Of a DNA stretch of 64,000 nt, positions 8,271 to 16,951 are shown piece after piece (position 1 is the stretch's first letter; each line of letters opens with the position of its first letter). The notes beneath the pieces were generated by a model that was not told the DNA's origin, searched no databases, and saw only the letters and a list, made by a program, of their open reading frames with translations. The translations under genes and the position numbers were made by a program. Source of the stretch: Rhizobium brockwellii (lineage in GTDB: Bacteria > Pseudomonadota > Alphaproteobacteria > Rhizobiales > Rhizobiaceae); the NCBI RefSeq assembly GCF_000769405.2, contig NZ_CP053441.1:62001-126000 (forward strand), read 5' to 3'.

Positions 8271-9359
8271 ATGCGGGTGGCTTTCTACGCGCCGATGAAA
8301 TCGCCGAACCATCCGGTGCCGTCCGGCGACCGGCTGATGGCGCGGCTGTTGATCCAGGCGCTGGAGCTCGCCGGGCACGAGGTCGACGTCGTCTCCGAAT
8401 TCCGCACCTATGCCTCGACGCCGGAGGCGGCAGCCGCGCTCGAACCCGCTATCCGCGCGGAGCTGGAGCGACTGCGGCTGACATGGAAATCCGAGCTGCG
8501 ACCGGAACTCTGGTTCTGCTATCACCCCTATTACAAATCGCCCGATCCCTTCGGGCCGGCGATATCTGCCGAATTCGCCATTCCCTATGTCACCGCCGAA
8601 GCCTCCTATGCGGCAAAACGTGACCGAACCGGCTGGGCAGCATCACAGAAGCGCGTGGGCGAGGCGATCATGCAGGCGGCGGTCAATATCAGCTTCACCG
8701 AACGTGACCAGGCCGGGCTTTCAGCCACCTTTCCGCAGGCGAGGCTTGCCGGGCTGACACCTTTCATCGAGACGGCGCTGTTCGAGAAGGTGTCGCCGGC
8801 GTCCGATCCGCACCGGCTGATGACCGTCGCGATGATGCGGGCCGGCGATAAGATGGACAGTTACGCGATGCTTGCAAAAGCGTTGCGGCTGATCGAAGAC
8901 CAGCCTTGGACGCTGGCCGTCATCGGCGATGGTCCGATGCGGCAGGAGGTGCAGGCGCTCTTTGCCGACTTTCCCGGCCGAATCGAATGGCTGGGCGAGC
9001 GGAATGCCGGCGAGATCGCCGAACTGCTCGGGCGCGGCGGCGTCTATGTCTGGCCCGGCTGCGGCGAGGCCTATGGCCTTGCCTATCTGGAGGCCCAGGC
9101 CGCCGGCCTGCCCGTCGTCGCGCAGGAAACGGCAGGCGTGCCAGCGGTGGTCGAGGCTGGCGTGACCGGGCTGCTGACGCCGGATGGCGATGTCGCCGCC
9201 TATGCCGACGCCGTGGCTGCCCTGCTTGACGACAGGCAAAGGCGCGACGCCATGGGGCAGGCGGCGCGGCGCTTCGTGCTCGGCGAGCGCTCGCTTGCGA
9301 TGGCGGCGCAGCTATTGAACGGAATTTTGCGCGACAGCGCAGCAACAGGAGTGACGTGA
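8271..9359 (+). CDS. GT-B glycosyltransferase (group 1 / family 4)
   Basis: A 362-residue cytosolic glycosyltransferase. The C-terminal half carries the usual donor-site pattern: AVIGDGPMR, then WLGERNAGEIAELL, the acidic GCGEAYGLAYLEAQAAGLPVV-type E-x7-E region near residue 265, and GVTGLLTPDG. The acceptor half begins MRVAFYAPMKSPNHPVPSGD. A gaggtg ribosome-binding site precedes ATG 8271. Its stop overlaps the start of the deacetylase gene, so the two probably modify the same glycan. The sugar transferred is not evident. Confidence 0.87.
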   Translation: MRVAFYAPMKSPNHPVPSGDRLMARLLIQALELAGHEVDVVSEFRTYASTPEAAAALEPAIRAELERLRLTWKSELRPELWFCYHPYYKSPDPFGPAISAEFAIPYVTAEASYAAKRDRTGWAASQKRVGEAIMQAAVNISFTERDQAGLSATFPQARLAGLTPFIETALFEKVSPASDPHRLMTVAMMRAGDKMDSYAMLAKALRLIEDQPWTLAVIGDGPMRQEVQALFADFPGRIEWLGERNAGEIAELLGRGGVYVWPGCGEAYGLAYLEAQAAGLPVVAQETAGVPAVVEAGVTGLLTPDGDVAAYADAVAALLDDRQRRDAMGQAARRFVLGERSLAMAAQLLNGILRDSAATGVT

Positions 9360-10111
9360 TGACCGACGGAATAGCCTGGGACCCCCTGCGCCGCGAGCTT
9401 GACCGCTGGCAGGCCGCCGGCCGCGTGGCGCGGTTCTGGCTGCGGGATGACGACGCCATCGAGCCGACGCAGGCGCTGGAGACGCTGATGGCGCTGGCGG
9501 GCGAAAGCGGGGTTCCGCTGATGCTCGCGGTCATTCCCGGCCTGACCGGCGAGGCCTTGGCCGCGCGCCTAGTGGAGGAAACAGTCATCACTGTTGCGGT
9601 GCATGGCTGGTCTCATACGAACCATGCGGGGCCGGAGGCGAAGAAGCAGGAACTCGGCGGTGAGCGGCCGGCGGAGGTCGTGCTCGGCGAGTTGCGTGAA
9701 GGGTTCCGGCTGCTAAAGCGGCTGCATCCGGCCCGCTTCCTGCCGATGCTGGTGCCGCCGTGGAATCGGATCGACGCGGCCCTCATCCCGGCGTTGCCCG
9801 GGCTCGGATTTGCAGCCCTTTCGGTCTACGGGCGGGCAAAGCAGGAGGGTCCGGTGCCGCTGCTCAACACCCATGTCGACATCATCGACTGGCACGGTAC
9901 GCGCGGCGGACGGGGCGAGGCGGAATTGGTGGTCGAACTGGTGGCCGAGCTTCGCGACCGGTTTGCCGGCAGCGAGGAACCTATCGGTGTCCTAACCCAC
10001 CATCTGGTGCATGATGCGGCAGCCTGGGATTTCCTGTCGGCCTTGTTTGCGATCACTGCCCGGCATCCCGCCGTCGGTTGGTCGGCGGCGTCGGAACTGC
10101 TAGGGCCTTAG
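9359..10111 (+). CDS. Polysaccharide-deacetylase-like protein
   Basis: A 250-residue protein whose ATG at 9359 overlaps the glycosyltransferase TGA (TGATG). It has the NodB-fold pattern of two acidic residues early (WLRDDDA, about 26-32), a HGWSHTNH metal-binding motif near residue 81 and LVPPWNR further on. Known members hydrolyse N- or O-acetyl groups of polysaccharides. No signal peptide is visible, so it may act in the cytosol on a precursor made with the upstream glycosyltransferase. Confidence 0.78.
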   Translation: MTDGIAWDPLRRELDRWQAAGRVARFWLRDDDAIEPTQALETLMALAGESGVPLMLAVIPGLTGEALAARLVEETVITVAVHGWSHTNHAGPEAKKQELGGERPAEVVLGELREGFRLLKRLHPARFLPMLVPPWNRIDAALIPALPGLGFAALSVYGRAKQEGPVPLLNTHVDIIDWHGTRGGRGEAELVVELVAELRDRFAGSEEPIGVLTHHLVHDAAAWDFLSALFAITARHPAVGWSAASELLGP

Positions 10112-10121
10112 ACATTGCCGA

Positions 10122-10361
10122 TCAGGCGGCGTGAACGCGTCCGACAAACTCTCGCATGAGTACGATGGCATCGAGATGCGTCTCGAGCAGCCAGTGGCCG
10201 CTGCCGAGCAGATGCAGTTCGGCATCCGCCAGATCGCGCAGATTGGCCCGCGCCGTTTTTTCCGGCATGAAGTGGTCGTTCGGACCCCAGACGATCAAGG
10301 TCGGAGGCCGGTATTCGCTGAGGTATTTGCAGTGTTCCGGACACCAGGCCCGGTTCTCCTT
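10122..10361 (-). pseudogene. Alpha/beta-hydrolase C-terminal remnant
   Basis: On the minus strand one frame ending at the TGA 10122-10124 reads YRPPTLIVWGPNDHFMP, then LLGSGHWLLETHLDAI and REFVGRV. This is the acid/His end of an alpha/beta hydrolase of the haloalkane dehalogenase / epoxide hydrolase type, with the catalytic His in SGHWLLET. The nucleophile-Ser half is absent and there is no start codon, so the gene is truncated, probably at about 10360 next to the GFA gene. Confidence 0.72.
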
Positions 10362-10396
10362 CGGTGAAGCTCCTCAGAACCGTTCTTCGTTTCTCT

Positions 10397-10771
10397 TCAG
10401 CTTCGGTCTTCCTCATACTGCTCGGCGCCTTCCACCGGTCGCAGCCACGGCTCACGGCGTTTGATCCAGAGTTCGTAGCTCGGCACAAGAGGTGTCGGGG
10501 CCTCGGACAGAATGCCAAGCTTGATTTCCGCCTCCTGGTCGTCGGCGGAAAACAGCCGCGAACCGCAGCCGGTGCAGAAATGCCGACCTTGGAACGCGGC
10601 GGTTTGCCCTGAATGTTCGAATTGGCCAGCTGGCCAGATCCCGTAGAAGGTAAAGGCCGAACCGCTTTCTTGCCTGCAGTCCGTGCAATGACAGATTCCA
10701 ACGCGCAAGGGTTCGCCCCGGACAGAAATATGCACCTGCCCGCAGAGACACTTTCCGGAAAGCACGGTCAT
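10397..10771 (-). CDS. GFA-family (glutathione-dependent formaldehyde-activating-like) zinc protein
   Basis: A 124-residue protein with the metal-binding pattern of the GFA fold: GKCLCGQVH near the N-terminus, CHCTDCR about residues 28-34, and FCTGCGSRLF about 66-75. Most members are of unknown function; only a few act on S-hydroxymethylglutathione. It is monocistronic on the minus strand, followed by a hydrolase remnant. No specific role can be assigned. Confidence 0.85.
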   Translation of the reverse strand: MTVLSGKCLCGQVHISVRGEPLRVGICHCTDCRQESGSAFTFYGIWPAGQFEHSGQTAAFQGRHFCTGCGSRLFSADDQEAEIKLGILSEAPTPLVPSYELWIKRREPWLRPVEGAEQYEEDRS

Positions 10772-10925
10772 GACTGATGCCTGTTTCGTTGATTTGCGCT
10801 GCCGGTAAAACGGTCCGGCCCGGCATCTGTTCCGTCGTGACGTCGCAGGACTGCTCAGTTCGACGGATAGGTTCTCTGTCGAAGAGCGTCAGACTGGACA
10901 AGATGAAGGCGGCTTCAGCGGCCTG

Positions 10926-11756
10926 CTAGATCACCACGACCTGATTGTCGCGCGCGGCAAAGGATTCGGGAAAGGCTGCCTGCGCCTGCATTTCCATCTG
11001 CGCCAGTTGTTCGTCGGTGCGGGAGGGAGCGTGGTGGAACAGGGCAAAGCGCTTGGCGCCTGCCATCTTCGCGAGCTCGGTGCCGTGCTGCCAGGTCGAA
11101 TGGCCGAAGCCCTTGAAACGCTGCATCTCGTCTTCATTGTAGGTGCAGTCGTAGACGACGAGATCGGCGTCCTGCATCATCTCGAGCGAGACCGGATCGT
11201 AGCTGCCGGGAATATGCTCGATATCGTAGATGAGAGCGACCGAACGGCCCTGCCATTCGATGCGGTAACCAATGGCACCGCCTGGATGGTTCAGCATGAA
11301 GGTCTTGATCTTGACGCCCGGCCGCGGGTTCAGCACCTGACCGGCATGAAAATCGCTGAAATTCATCGTCGCCTGACAGATGTCGGTCTTGACGGGAAAC
11401 CAGGGCGGGCTGATGAACTGCTCGACCATTTCCCGCGTGCTCATCTTGCCATCGAGATGGCCGGACCAGATGTTGACGTTGATCGAGGGATAATAGATCG
11501 CCTTGAAGAACGGCAGGCCGATGATGTGGTCGTAATGGCAGTGGCTGAAGAACAGGTCGACGTCGCTGACGCTGTCGGCGAGCAACGACAACCCCGCCTC
11601 GCGCAGGCCGGAGCCTGCGTCGAAGATCATCCGATGTTCTCCGCAGCGAATTTCGATGCAGGAAGTGTTACCGCCGTAGCGATCGAACTCGGGGCCAGAC
11701 ACGGGGATACTGCCGCGGACGCCCCAAAATTTTACCTGAAACAGTTCTGTCGTCAT
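10926..11756 (-). CDS. MBL-fold metallo-hydrolase
   Basis: A 276-residue metallo-beta-lactamase-fold protein. The metal site is visible as SHCHYDHIIGLP (about residues 71-82), the conserved early FWGVRGSIP and GGNTSC segments, and later YDIEHIPG and FGHSTWQHG, with FHHAPSRTD near the end. This arrangement is that of PhnP/RNase-Z-like phosphodiesterases and rhizobial cyclase-linked hydrolases. It has no signal peptide. The substrate is unknown, but a cyclic phosphodiester is plausible. Confidence 0.83.
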   Translation of the reverse strand: MTTELFQVKFWGVRGSIPVSGPEFDRYGGNTSCIEIRCGEHRMIFDAGSGLREAGLSLLADSVSDVDLFFSHCHYDHIIGLPFFKAIYYPSINVNIWSGHLDGKMSTREMVEQFISPPWFPVKTDICQATMNFSDFHAGQVLNPRPGVKIKTFMLNHPGGAIGYRIEWQGRSVALIYDIEHIPGSYDPVSLEMMQDADLVVYDCTYNEDEMQRFKGFGHSTWQHGTELAKMAGAKRFALFHHAPSRTDEQLAQMEMQAQAAFPESFAARDNQVVVI

Positions 11757-12230
11757 CTTTCTTCAAACCGGCCTTCCCGCATCGCCATCGTAGTCATAGT
11801 TCATCTCGATGCGAAGCAGCAGAATTCCACGGGTTTGTCTGTTCCCCTTTGTATTCTCCTAACCGCTAACGGAAGAAGAAGTAGATTTTCCTAAGCAATC
11901 GGCTTTCGGTTCGGAAAGCAAGCCAGTATGGTTGGTTTTCGGTAAACGCGCTGCCGAGGGCGGGGAACATTTTCCCGTAAGTCATGCCTATTAGATGGTT
12001 GCGCGCGATTGAAAAAGCAATTGCCGCCATGTTGAGGCGGAAATCCAGGTTTTAAGAGCAGCAGGAAAGCCGCGCCGAAGGGCCTGGTCCAACAGGCTTG
12101 GGGCGGCCTATTTGGGCCGGTCCTGTCCGACCCGGTGGCTTCCGCCTTGTCCGGGAAAACCAGCATCATATGAGAAAATTGGGCTTCCTATTGTGCGAAT
12201 GTTTCCTTGATTGCAATTGCGAAAAAGCGA
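11757..12230. other. Gap without a recognisable gene
   Basis: This 474-bp stretch between the MBL gene and the GntR genes holds only short frames without family features. A long frame on the minus strand (12108-12467) runs antisense into the GntR gene and has no start signal. Promoters for both flanking genes must lie here, but I see no clear consensus apart from the palindrome at its right edge. Confidence 0.6.
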
Positions 12231-12246
12231 TATATCCGAGGATATA
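12231..12246. promoter_or_regulatory. Palindromic operator in front of the first GntR gene
   Basis: The sequence tatatccgaggatata is a 7-bp perfect inverted repeat with a 2-bp spacer, 20 bp before the start codon at 12267. Position and symmetry fit an autoregulatory GntR/FCD binding site. I do not see a second copy before the tandem paralogue or in the quiC/transporter intergenic region. Confidence 0.5.
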
Positions 12247-12266
12247 GGAAATATAAGAGACTCGCC

Positions 12267-12935
12267 ATGTTGCAGCCGGTTATCAACGAGACCATTGCCG
12301 AGAGCAGCTACAGGCGCATTCGGGCCGACATCATTTTTGGCCGGCTGACTCCCGGGCAAAAATTGAAGCTGGAAAGCCTGAAGGAGTCCTACGAGACCAG
12401 CATCAGCACACTTCGCGAAGTGCTGAACCGGCTGTCCTCCGAGGGGCTTGTCGTCGCCGAGGGGCAAAAAGGTTTCGAAGTGTCTCCGGTGTCGGTTTCA
12501 GACCTCAAGGAGACGGCGGCGCTGAGGCTTCTCCTGGAAACACATGCGCTGGAGCAGTCGTTCGTGCATGGCGACGTGGAGTGGGAAGCTCCGCTGGTAT
12601 CCGCACATTACAAATTGGCGCGGATGGAACAGGTGATGGCATCCGGTGACACCAGCAGGGCCGAGGACTGGAAGCGCTACGACTGGGAGTTCCACCAAGC
12701 CTTGATATCCGCCTGCGGGTCGAAACTGCTGATGGAGACGCATTCGGTGATCTTTGACAGATATCTCAGATATCAGATGGTTGCCTTGTCTTATCGAGGC
12801 GATGTCGCGGCCAATGAACACCAACAGCTTTTGGATGCGGCATTGCGACGTGACGCGGAGACGGCGAAGCGGGTTCTTGTGATGCATATTCAAGGCGGCG
12901 TCGAACATGCGCTGGCGAGAGGGACGCTGAGATAG
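12267..12935 (+). CDS. GntR-family regulator, FCD subfamily (first of a tandem pair)
   Basis: A 222-residue protein with an N-terminal winged helix (about 10-70; SISTLREVLNRLSSEGLV is the recognition region) and a C-terminal FCD ligand domain with the expected RYDWEFHQALISACG motif and later His (MHIQGGVEH). FCD regulators bind small carboxylic acids. I chose ATG 12267 (MLQPVINE); a longer frame to 12207 lacks a start signal. Together with its paralogue at 13010 it is a likely controller of the adjacent quinate/shikimate genes. Confidence 0.88.
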   Translation: MLQPVINETIAESSYRRIRADIIFGRLTPGQKLKLESLKESYETSISTLREVLNRLSSEGLVVAEGQKGFEVSPVSVSDLKETAALRLLLETHALEQSFVHGDVEWEAPLVSAHYKLARMEQVMASGDTSRAEDWKRYDWEFHQALISACGSKLLMETHSVIFDRYLRYQMVALSYRGDVAANEHQQLLDAALRRDAETAKRVLVMHIQGGVEHALARGTLR

Positions 12936-13009
12936 AAATGGTTCGGACGTTTCTCTTCGAACTTTAGGTCCACCACGTAAATTGTGTTTCGGCGAAACCA
13001 GGAAAAGCC

Positions 13010-13684
13010 ATGCTCAAGCAAATCCACGACCCGGCTGAAACAGTAAGCGATGTCGTCTTCCGGCAGATCCGCGAGGATATCATATCCGGGACATTGCCGC
13101 CGGGAGCCAAGATCAAGCTGGAACAGGCAAAGGAGCGTTACTCCATCGGCATTTCATCGCTGCGCGAAATTCTGAGCCGCCTGACCACGGAAAACCTCGT
13201 TGTCGCCGAAGGGCAGCGTGGTTTTGAAGTCAGCCCCGCTTCGCGCCGCGAACTCCTCGAACTCGCCGACCTCAGGATCGTTCTTGAAACACATGCGATC
13301 GGCCTTGCCTTCGCTGCGGGAAATCTTGAATGGGAGGGGCGTATCGTCGCCGCCCACCACCGGCTGGCTGCCGCCGAACGCAAGCTCCTTGCGGGCGACG
13401 TCTCGCGGACAGTCGACTGGGTCCGATACGACTGGGAGTTCCATCAGGCCATTGTCTCGGCCTGCAATTCAGCGACGCTGATGGCGACATTGTCATCGGT
13501 CTTCGACCGCTTTCTCCGCTACCATATGCTGGCCGAAAGTTTTCGCGGAAAGCCTGTTGTCGATGACCACAGGCTTCTGTTTGAACTTTCCATTCAGCGC
13601 GACGTCGCCGGCGCGACCGACGTCGTCAGACGGCACGTTCAAAGCGGCGTGGAGCATGTGCTCAAGAGCGGGCGGATTGCCTAA
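13010..13684 (+). CDS. GntR-family regulator, FCD subfamily (second of a tandem pair)
   Basis: A 224-residue paralogue of the preceding gene, sharing LVVAEGQ-GFEVSP, RYDWEFHQA and the FCD metal/ligand pattern, so a tandem duplication. ATG 13010 follows an aggaaaa ribosome-binding site. It converges on the quiC-type gene, with only 8 bp between stop codons. Two similar repressors may respond to different pathway intermediates; that is inference. Confidence 0.88.
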   Translation: MLKQIHDPAETVSDVVFRQIREDIISGTLPPGAKIKLEQAKERYSIGISSLREILSRLTTENLVVAEGQRGFEVSPASRRELLELADLRIVLETHAIGLAFAAGNLEWEGRIVAAHHRLAAAERKLLAGDVSRTVDWVRYDWEFHQAIVSACNSATLMATLSSVFDRFLRYHMLAESFRGKPVVDDHRLLFELSIQRDVAGATDVVRRHVQSGVEHVLKSGRIA

Positions 13685-13692
13685 ACCATAGC

Positions 13693-15588
13693 TCAATAGG
13701 CGTCTTTCGGAATTCCTTCCGGACGCATCTGTTTCTTCAGAGCGGCGATCCGGAAAATAGCGTTCGGCGCGCCATAGCCGCGGTAGCCGCGGCGCTCGAC
13801 GATCTCGAAAAAGAAACCCTCTCCATAGGTTCCGCTATAGAGCTGGAAATATTCGCCATGCTCGTCGCGGTCATAGAGGATGTTTTCCGCCTTCAGCCGC
13901 TCGGTCAATGCAGGATCGAGGCCGAAGCGGGCTTCGACGTCGTCGTAGTAGTTCGGCGAGATGTGCAGCGATCTGAAACCGCAAACACGAAGGCTTTCCG
14001 CGGTCACAAAGATATCGTCCGTCAAGAACGCCAGGTGCTGTATGCCGGCCCCGAATTTTTCGGCGATGAAATGTCCCGCCAGAGTGCGGCGATTCTCGGC
14101 ACCGTTCATGGTGATGCGCAGCGCCCCGGTGTCGTTCTCGACGACTTGGCTGCGCACCACCCCGGCCGGATCGATGATATCGACCATCGGGGTCTTCCGC
14201 GTCTCGAAAATCGACGTGTAGAACAAAAGCCAGGTGAGCATTTCATCGTAACCGACCGTCTGGGCGACGTGATCAATGCGCAAAAGCCCCGCGGACGGCG
14301 CGTCGGTATCGTCCGTGACCGGTTGAAAGTCGATTTCGGAGAAGCGACCCAATGCGCTCTTGTCGTCGATGAGATAGACGATCCCACCCCCTACGCCCCG
14401 AATGGCAGGCAGCTCGAGTTCACCGTCTGCGACAGGCTGGGTGAATGGCTCGGCATCCAAGGCGAGCGCGCGCTCATAGGCCTTTGCGGCATCGTCGACG
14501 ACCAGGGCCATGGCATAGGCAAAAGTGCCGTGAACGGCATAAGCCGCGTTGGCGAATCCTGCCTGATCGACATTGACGAGGATCCGGATCTCGCCCTGCT
14601 CGAAAAGAGAGACTTTCTTCGTGCGGTGGATTGCCGTCTTTTTGAAACCGAGGGTGCGCAGCAATGCAACCAGCTCGACTTCGTCTTCCTCGTCCGTGGC
14701 GAACTCGACGAAACCGACGCCCTTGACGGAGGGCCTTTCCGGCATCGCCGCTCCGGTCATGCTGCCGATGCCGAGATGGCGTCGGACCTGATCGCCAAGA
14801 TAGATCAGCGAGCGGTGGCCATCGGCGGCAATCGCCCGTGACAAACCGCCTCGAAACTGGTCGTTGAAGATCTCCAGGGAGAAATACCCGTCATAACCTG
14901 TCGCCGCGACGGCTTCGGTAAACGCCGTGACGGGAAGATCGCCTTCCCCCGGCATGTTTCGGAAGTGGCGGCTCCAATAGAGCAGGTCCATGTCGATCAA
15001 CGGGGCATCGGCAAGCTGGACGATGAAGATCTTCTCCTTGGGAATCGAACGGATGGAATTGACGTCGATCTTGCGCGACAAGGTGTGGAAGCTGTCGAGG
15101 ATAAGACCGACATTCGGATGATCGGCGCGACGGACGATCTCCCAGGCGTCGCGGTGGTCGCTGATATGGCGGCCCCAGGCAAGCGCCTCGTAGCCAACCC
15201 TCAGTCCACGCCGGGCGGCACGCTCGCCGAGTTCATGAAAGTCCGCCGCCGCCCGGTCGATGCCGCCGATGGCTGCCGGCGAGACGTTCGAGCAGACGAG
15301 CACCAGCTCCGTTCCGAGCTGCTGCATGACGTCGAACTTCCGTTCCGCGCGGTCAAACGTGCGGCTTCGCAGCGGCTCCGGCATGCCTTCGAAATCACGG
15401 AACGGCTGAAACAGGGTGATCTCCAGGCCATGATCGCGGACGAGTTTTCCGACATCGGCCGGGCTTCCGTCGAAGGCGAGGAAATCATTTTCGAAGATCT
15501 CGACGCCGTCGAAGCCCGCTCGGGCGATCGCCTCGAGCTTTTCCGGAAGTTCGCCGCTGATCGTGACAGTCGCAATCGAGGTCCTCAT
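13693..15588 (-). CDS. quiC: 3-dehydroshikimate dehydratase fused to an HPPD-like domain
   Basis: A 631-residue two-domain protein. Residues 1-270 are a xylose-isomerase/AP-endonuclease-2-type TIM barrel (ILDSFHTLSR and YFSLEIFND carry metal ligands). Residues 285-615 are two VOC repeats like 4-hydroxyphenylpyruvate dioxygenase (RIDHVAQTV, GIQHLAFLT, QLYSGTYGEGFFFEIVERR). Known fusions of this kind (QuiC1 type) dehydrate 3-dehydroshikimate to protocatechuate. I chose ATG 15588 (MRTSIATV) after ggaaggg; a 16-residue longer start is less likely. It is divergent from the ABC operon and supplies substrate to the pca genes. Confidence 0.87.
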   Translation of the reverse strand: MRTSIATVTISGELPEKLEAIARAGFDGVEIFENDFLAFDGSPADVGKLVRDHGLEITLFQPFRDFEGMPEPLRSRTFDRAERKFDVMQQLGTELVLVCSNVSPAAIGGIDRAAADFHELGERAARRGLRVGYEALAWGRHISDHRDAWEIVRRADHPNVGLILDSFHTLSRKIDVNSIRSIPKEKIFIVQLADAPLIDMDLLYWSRHFRNMPGEGDLPVTAFTEAVAATGYDGYFSLEIFNDQFRGGLSRAIAADGHRSLIYLGDQVRRHLGIGSMTGAAMPERPSVKGVGFVEFATDEEDEVELVALLRTLGFKKTAIHRTKKVSLFEQGEIRILVNVDQAGFANAAYAVHGTFAYAMALVVDDAAKAYERALALDAEPFTQPVADGELELPAIRGVGGGIVYLIDDKSALGRFSEIDFQPVTDDTDAPSAGLLRIDHVAQTVGYDEMLTWLLFYTSIFETRKTPMVDIIDPAGVVRSQVVENDTGALRITMNGAENRRTLAGHFIAEKFGAGIQHLAFLTDDIFVTAESLRVCGFRSLHISPNYYDDVEARFGLDPALTERLKAENILYDRDEHGEYFQLYSGTYGEGFFFEIVERRGYRGYGAPNAIFRIAALKKQMRPEGIPKDAY

Positions 15589-15836
15589 GTCAAAGCCCTT
15601 CCGATATCGGTGCGAGATAAACCGAGCGTCAAACACGACGATGCGTCCCAGAAACCGCTCGCTACTATTATGGCAAATGTCGTGAGGAATTCAAATAGCG
15701 TGTCTTATTATAAATTCTCATATGATTTTGAAAAACTCTGTTGATTTGAGTGCTCGTCTCTGGCAATCATTCCTCTCACAGTCAAAAGGTGAGGTGGCTG
15801 TCCGGTCCATGGACCGTTCCAAGGAGGAGAAATTAC
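15589..15836. promoter_or_regulatory. Divergent promoter region, quiC / transporter operon
   Basis: A 248-bp AT-richer gap from which quiC reads left and the binding-protein operon reads right. It must contain both promoters and the binding sites of the GntR pair or another regulator. No copy of the palindrome at 12231 is present, and no other site is clear to me. Confidence 0.45.
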
Positions 15837-16667
15837 ATGTTCAAGTCTATGCTAACGCGTCGAAACGCGATGCTCGGAGCCGCCGCCCTCGTGGCAGCCG
15901 TCACCCTGGCGCAGCCGGCCGCCGCCGTCACGCCCGATGAGATCAAGGCTCGCGGCAAGATCATCGTCGGAATTCAGGGTGACAACCCGCCCTGGGGCTT
16001 CGTGACCAGCGGCGGCAAGCAGGACGGCCTCGACGCCGACATCGCAACGCTGTTTGCCAAGGAACTCGGCGTTTCCGTCGAGTTCGTGCCGCTTGAAGTC
16101 AACAACCGCATTCCCGCTCTGACGGCCGGCCGCGTCGACGTTCTGTTCGCGACGATGGCGATGCTGCCGGATCGCGCAAAGGCCGTGCAGTTCAGCAAGC
16201 CCTATGTCGCCAATGCCATCGTCCTGATCGGTCCGAAAAAGGCTGAGATCAAAACGAATGCCGACATGGCCAAGTTCACGGTCGGCGTCGCCAAGGGAGC
16301 TGCTCAGGACACGCAGGTCACCAAGAACGCGCCGCCGAGCACCACGATCCGGCGCTATGACGGAGACGCGGCAAGCGTCCAGGCGCTGGTGTCCGGCCAG
16401 GTCGAGACGCTTGGCGGCAACATCTTCTACATGGATCGGCTGGAGAAGGCCCGTCCGGGCGAATTCGAAAACAAGCTTGAATTCCAGAAGCTCTACAACG
16501 GTGCTTGCACGCGTCTCGGCGAAAAGGAAATCAATGCGGCGCTGAACACCTTCATCGACAAGATCAAGGCCAACGGCGAACTCAAGGCCGTCTACGACAA
16601 GTGGATGAAGGTTCCGGTCCCGGAATTCCCGGAAACGCTGGAAGGCATTCCGTTCGCGGCGAACTGA
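15837..16667 (+). CDS. ABC transporter substrate-binding protein (family 3), probable quinate/shikimate binder
   Basis: A 276-residue periplasmic protein with a twin-Arg-free signal peptide (residues 1-30, ending QPAAA) and the family 3 fold (GDNPPWGF, DADIATLFAKELG). The start ATG 15837 follows an excellent aaggaggag site. Arg113, the usual ligand-carboxylate residue, is kept, but by my alignment the Asp that binds an amino acid's alpha-amine is replaced by Asn195 (LGGNIFY). The histidine-locus homologue at 42913 keeps Asp there. This favours a non-amino-acid carboxylate, and the operon suggests quinate or shikimate. Confidence 0.85.
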   Translation: MFKSMLTRRNAMLGAAALVAAVTLAQPAAAVTPDEIKARGKIIVGIQGDNPPWGFVTSGGKQDGLDADIATLFAKELGVSVEFVPLEVNNRIPALTAGRVDVLFATMAMLPDRAKAVQFSKPYVANAIVLIGPKKAEIKTNADMAKFTVGVAKGAAQDTQVTKNAPPSTTIRRYDGDAASVQALVSGQVETLGGNIFYMDRLEKARPGEFENKLEFQKLYNGACTRLGEKEINAALNTFIDKIKANGELKAVYDKWMKVPVPEFPETLEGIPFAAN

Positions 16668-16687
16668 GCCAACGGTAAAGGATGGCT

Positions 16688-16826
16688 GCCCCTCACCCTA
16701 ACCCTCTCCCCGTAAAAACGGGGAGAGGGGACGTGCCCTGCGAGGGGTGCGCGAGGGACGGAGAGGTCGCAGCTTGTCCCTTCTCCCCGCCTGCGGGGAG
16801 AAGGTGGCGGCAGCCGGATGAGGGGC
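16688..16826. repeat. RIME-like mosaic of two large hairpins
   Basis: Hairpin one is ccctctccccgt/acggggagaggg at about 16702-16729. Hairpin two pairs 16779-16790 with 16793-16804 (ccttctccccgc). They are followed by gtggcggcagccggatgagg. The same words occur inverted at 23481-23528. This matches the style of Rhizobium-specific intergenic mosaic elements. It sits inside the transporter operon, between the binding-protein and aroQ genes, and may attenuate read-through. Confidence 0.75.
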
Positions 16827-16951
16827 AGGCGGCGATCGCCTTGGGGCGGGGATTTTGACGTCCAGACGAAGCCCTTCCCAATGAAGGCGGGCAGCCATGC
16901 CCGTCAACGCAACCGCCATGCCTATGGCCAGGCCCGTTTGAGGTGCGCGAC

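Noticed and set aside
16702..16804. Calling the hairpins after the binding-protein gene simple terminators
   Set aside because: No T-run follows either stem and the same words recur at 23481 in inverted form, so a RIME-like repeat is the better call.
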